Positions 60,876-64,000 of a stretch of DNA of 64,000 bases are shown in pieces. A model generated the notes under the pieces. That model saw only the letters and a program-made list of their open reading frames with translations. It was not told the DNA's origin and ran no database searches. Origin of the DNA: Spisula solida (Eukaryota; Mollusca; Bivalvia; Venerida; Mactridae); the NCBI GenBank assembly GCA_947247005.1, contig OX365944.1, forward strand, positions 4,848,501-4,912,500, given 5' to 3'. How positions within the stretch are numbered: position 1 is the first letter of the stretch; each line of letters begins with the position of its first letter. Both the position numbers and the translations under genes were made by a program.

Positions 60876-60878
60876 CTA
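60876..60878 (-). other. In-frame amber codon between LINE ORF1 and ORF2
   Basis: The minus strand reads GAC TGT TAG GAA AAC GTG GAG AAG. The same frame is open for 576 codons before and over 1160 after. No ATG in another frame continues into ORF2: the nearby ATG (ATGAGGGTC) stops after 17 codons. Confidence 0.85.
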
Positions 60879-62606
60879 ACAGTCAGACTTTTGATGACCC
60901 TCATTTGTGGTAATTTGATGTCTATTTATAGAAACGGGGGAATTCTGGATTCTATTTCTAGACGTACTACGGAAGTATGGGCTAGCTGAATAAGACCGTT
61001 GTACGGACCTGTTCATCGCACGGGATTTGCGTGTGATTATATTGTCATCTGTAATGATGTTTGATTGTGTATTTTGTGTATTGCTATAAATGTTATGGTT
61101 ATCTGTGTTGACATTTGTGTCACTGTTGACATGTGATGAAGTGTTGAATGTATTCGTGTTATGGAAGTTATTTTGTGTGCTGGTTGAACTTTGTGTTGTT
61201 GTGTTCTGGCTGATGTCATGTTCATCTTTGGACGTTTGTGATGTTGTTGTGCACTTTGTATTTGTGTTCACGTTTATGTTTTGTGGAATTGACACTGACG
61301 CAACAGGATTTATAACTAACACAGTTTCACTAGTCGACGAATTTATATCCTTGTTCACAGAACTGTTAGGAATATGTGTTATTTCACTCTCTATCAAGGA
61401 CTCTCGTACGGCTGCAAGTACCTCGCTGATGGGCGATTCATCAGTTGCGGCTGTGTTGTACACAATAACCTCGTTGTATGCTCTTGTAGTATTATTGTGT
61501 GTTGTTTCTTGCGATACGTTAACGCTGACATCGTTTTGCTGTACCGGGATTTCCTGGGTGGAAGTGGATGCCGGTTGGCGATACACATTTGTTGGATTTG
61601 TTGGATAAGTGTTGTTGTTTGTAGCATTTGACGTATTCACAGGTAAGTGTCTTTGTTGTGTATATCTGTTCTCGTTGTAACCCATGTTCTGTTGCACTTC
61701 CATTTGTTCAGTATGATTATGATCGTTCATATTTGTCATTTGATGATTGTTTATATGCACATTTTGGTTGATTAGTCCGGTATTCTCATGCATCATGCAG
61801 CTGTTTGGGTTGACATTTCTCAGTATAGTGAGTCTGTTACCATTAACGTGATCATTCCACTCTGGTAGTTCGTCCCATATCAATTTGCGATCTATAATTA
61901 ATTTCGCTGGGTATACTATACCAACTTTAGAGCGTGGGTTCATTTTTTTACAGTCTTTGTAACGGGGCCATAGTCGAGATCGAGCTTCTTGGATCTCCTT
62001 TGGGAAGTCATAATCTACAGAGATTCCACATTTAGTATCTTTCAGCCTGTTAACACGACTCATTATAAGTTCAACATTAGTAAAATCTCTAAAATTTACT
62101 ATAATAGGCCGTTTCTGATACATTCTATCGTTACGTCGTGCACCTAGTCTATGGATCCGTGCGATGAATACCTCTGAATGGGTTATGTCTAGCCTGTTGT
62201 ATAGAAAGTCTAGAATTATTTCTCGGCAGTCATCATGGTCATGTTCTACAAACCCTCGAAATATCAAATTGTTCCGGCGCATTCTGGCTTCTTGATCAAT
62301 CGATTTGTATGCAATGGATTTCAGTAACGCTGTTTGTGCGTTTGTTACATGTGTAACTTCCGTTACTTTACTGTCTAATCGGGCCACTGAATTGTGGAGT
62401 AAAAACATACCTCTGTTGCAATTAACCTGTTCATGTCTTATAACTTTAAGCTCCTCGAACATCAATAACAGTTTATTATCCATAGAACTATCCATAAATT
62501 CGCGACTTGATAAAGTGTTCCTTTGTTCATGAAAGCCATTTTCCCGCGCACTTAGCGTTTCGAATCTATTTTCTAGTGGTATTGTAAATTGAGGATTCAA
62601 AGTCAT
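60876..62606 (-). CDS. LINE ORF1: RNA-binding nucleocapsid-like protein
   Basis: 576 residues from ATG (62604-62606) to TAG (60876-60878). A region likely to form a coiled coil (about 43-107) is followed by an RRM-like core beginning RMRRNNLIFRGF (108-119) and a C-terminal domain with FPKEIQEARSRLWP and KLIIDRKLIWDELPEW, the arrangement of L1-type ORF1 proteins that trimerise and bind LINE RNA. About the last 300 residues are low-complexity and Asn/Thr/Ser/Gln-rich (NTNTFNTSSHVNSDTNVNTD). ORF2 follows in the same frame after TAG and two codons, so some ORF1-ORF2 fusion by read-through is plausible. Frames on the opposite strand here are by-products of the low-complexity tail. Confidence 0.92.
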   Translation of the reverse strand: MTLNPQFTIPLENRFETLSARENGFHEQRNTLSSREFMDSSMDNKLLLMFEELKVIRHEQVNCNRGMFLLHNSVARLDSKVTEVTHVTNAQTALLKSIAYKSIDQEARMRRNNLIFRGFVEHDHDDCREIILDFLYNRLDITHSEVFIARIHRLGARRNDRMYQKRPIIVNFRDFTNVELIMSRVNRLKDTKCGISVDYDFPKEIQEARSRLWPRYKDCKKMNPRSKVGIVYPAKLIIDRKLIWDELPEWNDHVNGNRLTILRNVNPNSCMMHENTGLINQNVHINNHQMTNMNDHNHTEQMEVQQNMGYNENRYTQQRHLPVNTSNATNNNTYPTNPTNVYRQPASTSTQEIPVQQNDVSVNVSQETTHNNTTRAYNEVIVYNTAATDESPISEVLAAVRESLIESEITHIPNSSVNKDINSSTSETVLVINPVASVSIPQNINVNTNTKCTTTSQTSKDEHDISQNTTTQSSTSTQNNFHNTNTFNTSSHVNSDTNVNTDNHNIYSNTQNTQSNIITDDNIITRKSRAMNRSVQRSYSASPYFRSTSRNRIQNSPVSINRHQITTNEGHQKSDC

Positions 62607-62829
62607 TTTTGCTTTTGTTCCTCTTCGAAATAATACACTATGTTCACTGTAGTTTGCTAATTATTTTTCACAATGCTTTATTACTTGAATAAAACGAAAA
62701 TATTGAAGAGCGGATTTTTTTCTGACCACTGTCCGCCATGTTGTTACGTCATATTATAAAACTGTTTTCCAAAATTGAAAATCAAAATTATTAAAATAAG
62801 TATAAACAAGGAAAATGTTAAGCACTTAC

Positions 62830-63507
62830 CGTCATATAGATTTGGACATAGGAATATATCATAATTGCCATCGGTATTAGGAAACAGAACATGAAGATTG
62901 TTATGATGTATGAAGTATTACTGAGGCTTCTATCCTCCCACAACAGTCCACAGAATACTCCTGATGCTTCCAAGCCGTACGAACTCCATCCAAAGAAGGG
63001 AAATATTGACCACAGTGTACCAAATGCGAAACATCCTACAACGGACAACACGGCAAACCGTTTAGTTATGATGCTCGATTTCAGAGGTTTAGCAATGACA
63101 ATAAACCTATCTACACTGATAGCAGTGAGTAAATAAAGTTCCGCAAGTCCTAGGGCGTATACGAGGAAACCTTCCCAGTAGCACATGAATTCCCCGGCAA
63201 ACCAGTCACCATTTAGCGCCGATGTAGTCGCCAGCGGGTTAGCGAGCGCCGCCATGCTAAGATCACTTATAGCTAAACCCATGATGAATATGTTAGTAGG
63301 CGAACGCAATTGTTTCGATGTATAAAATATTCTCAGTACTAAAAGATTTTCCAGTACACCAAACGTACCAATGAGCAGTAGCACGACGCCGACAATACGG
63401 TACGACCATTTTGGAAAGTTTAGTCGTTGAATATCCAAATGTGACATTCCAGCATATATATCATTTACTGTTGTAGTATTATCAAACATTGTATCGTTGA
63501 AATCCAT
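62830..63507 (-). CDS. Opsin exon 1: N-terminus to TM5
   Basis: Minus-strand exon of 226 codons from ATG (63505-63507) to a strong donor ACG|GTAAGT. It encodes the extracellular N-terminus with NDT and NTT glycosylation sites, TM1-TM5 and both disulphide cysteines (Cys109 and Cys186, rhodopsin 110 and 187). Asp82 in LAISDL is the conserved TM2 Asp. CYWEGF (109-114) places Glu112 at rhodopsin position 113. DRF (133-135) replaces the (D/E)RY motif. WSSYGLEASGVFC (174-186) places Glu180 at position 181. Opsins bind retinal through the TM7 lysine (exon 3) and signal through G proteins in photoreceptor or other membranes. The lysine context (AKSEVVWNPIIY) excludes a non-opsin receptor. The subfamily is unresolved: the invertebrate Go/peropsin/neuropsin side, a xenopsin or a ciliary-type opsin all remain possible. 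Exon 2 follows 16 kb away. Confidence 0.95.
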
Positions 63508-64000
63508 CTTCTCTCTCGATTGTTTGCTAACTTCTGTCGTCTGCTAACGTCTATCGTCCGATTGCTTCTGTCACCTGCCTTCTTCTGTCGTCTGCTTCAG
63601 GTAGCTGGTTGTAGAGAGTGAAGATGCTAACGCCTGTACCTATATATATGGACACTTATTATCGATAATTATCACATGGAAATACGCCGTCATCAAAACG
63701 TATATGTCTTCAGAATGTAATTGACCTTTCTGCAGACGCTTCGTAGCCACGCCCCCTATAGTTACGGGTATTCGTTGTTGCTACGCAAGACAAGCTTTCA
63801 TTAAAATGGCGTCTAATACGGAGATGTCGTGTGATGCTCTTGATACAATTCCGTTAAATATTTCGCTTTAGCCAATGTTTTGAAAATTTTGTGAAACATA
63901 ATTATGTGCCTACTTAAAACTCGATAAAATCGATGGTTTTTATTCGAAGAAGTTTACGTTAACAGTTACTAAATCGGAGCCAAGCAGACACTCACACGCG
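63508..64000 (-). promoter_or_regulatory. Opsin 5' flank and candidate promoter
   Basis: TATATATA at 63641-63648 lies about 134 bp upstream of the start codon on the minus strand and could be a TATA box. CCACGCCCCC at 63749-63758 resembles a KLF/Sp site. CTTCTGTCGTCTGCT phrases recur between 63525 and 63595. The transcription start is not determinable by eye and an upstream non-coding exon cannot be excluded. Confidence 0.4.

Larger units (their letters stand above)
57057..62749 (-). mobile_element. Full-length, apparently intact LINE
   Basis: 5.69 kb on the minus strand with a 7-bp target duplication CATATTA (57050-57056 and 62750-62756). In order it has a 5' untranslated region of 143 bp, ORF1 (62606-60876), ORF2 (60869-57375) and a 3' untranslated region of 318 bp ending in TATCTATCTATC, with no poly(A). 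Neither frame has an internal stop or frameshift, so this may be a recent and mobile copy. It lies in opsin intron 1, in the same orientation, with its 5' end 80 bp past the exon 1 donor. A decayed relative is at 36.2-37.3 kb. Confidence 0.92.

Noticed and set aside
61090..61608. 172-residue plus-strand frame rich in Val/Leu/Cys
   Set aside because: Antisense to the Asn/Thr-rich tail of LINE ORF1; no independent support.

Overview
This is a eukaryotic, AT-rich, intron- and transposon-dense window, most likely from a lophotrochozoan animal. A mollusc such as a bivalve is my best guess, from the opsin and from the tRNA-headed SINEs and LINEs, but no species marker was found. There are no operons, CRISPR arrays, rRNA genes or functional tRNA genes. 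The one host gene I can build is an opsin on the minus strand. It has four coding exons, 63507-62830, 46802-46697, 33614-33331 and 27558-27445. Splice sites and phases agree at every junction and give 1182 nt, or 393 residues plus a stop. The coding span is about 36 kb, and the three introns (about 16.0, 13.1 and 5.8 kb) are largely made of mobile elements.

Layout. At 385-2319 and 15575-16325 lie the two arms of an old inverted repeat. It was split by a composite LTR retroelement (2324-15570) with three LTRs and two internal regions and a CATG target duplication. The first LTR carries a truncated LINE, the third a 964-bp foldback insertion. The internal regions lack gag, pol and integrase but keep a membrane-protein-like frame. 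At 16.3-27.4 kb lies apparently intergenic DNA with foldback elements, a 29-bp satellite, a 44-bp satellite, MITEs and a decayed Tc1-like element. The opsin 3' exon follows at 27.4 kb. Intron 3 holds a hAT-type MITE with an 8-bp target duplication and a 4.1-kb TA-flanked inverted-repeat element filled with degenerate 42-bp repeats. Intron 2 holds LINE debris, several long hairpins and most of a striking set of TGACGTCA octamers. Intron 1 holds pentanucleotide arrays, several DNA elements, a second Tc1 derivative, a CACGTG cluster and a full-length, open LINE (57057-62749) in the same orientation as the opsin and only 80 bp past the exon 1 donor.

Most notable points: (1) the opsin aligns without gaps to bovine rhodopsin around each retinal-pocket landmark and has acidic residues at positions equivalent to 113, 181 and 298; (2) LINE ORF1 and ORF2 are in the same frame, separated by one amber codon and two sense codons, and ORF2 has no nearby ATG; (3) 13 exact TGACGTCA palindromes lie between 34.3 and 55.6 kb and none elsewhere, several beside long near-perfect hairpins; (4) a three-LTR retroelement carries only a putative transmembrane frame. 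All gene calls come from reading the sequence and recalling family motifs; no database search was possible.
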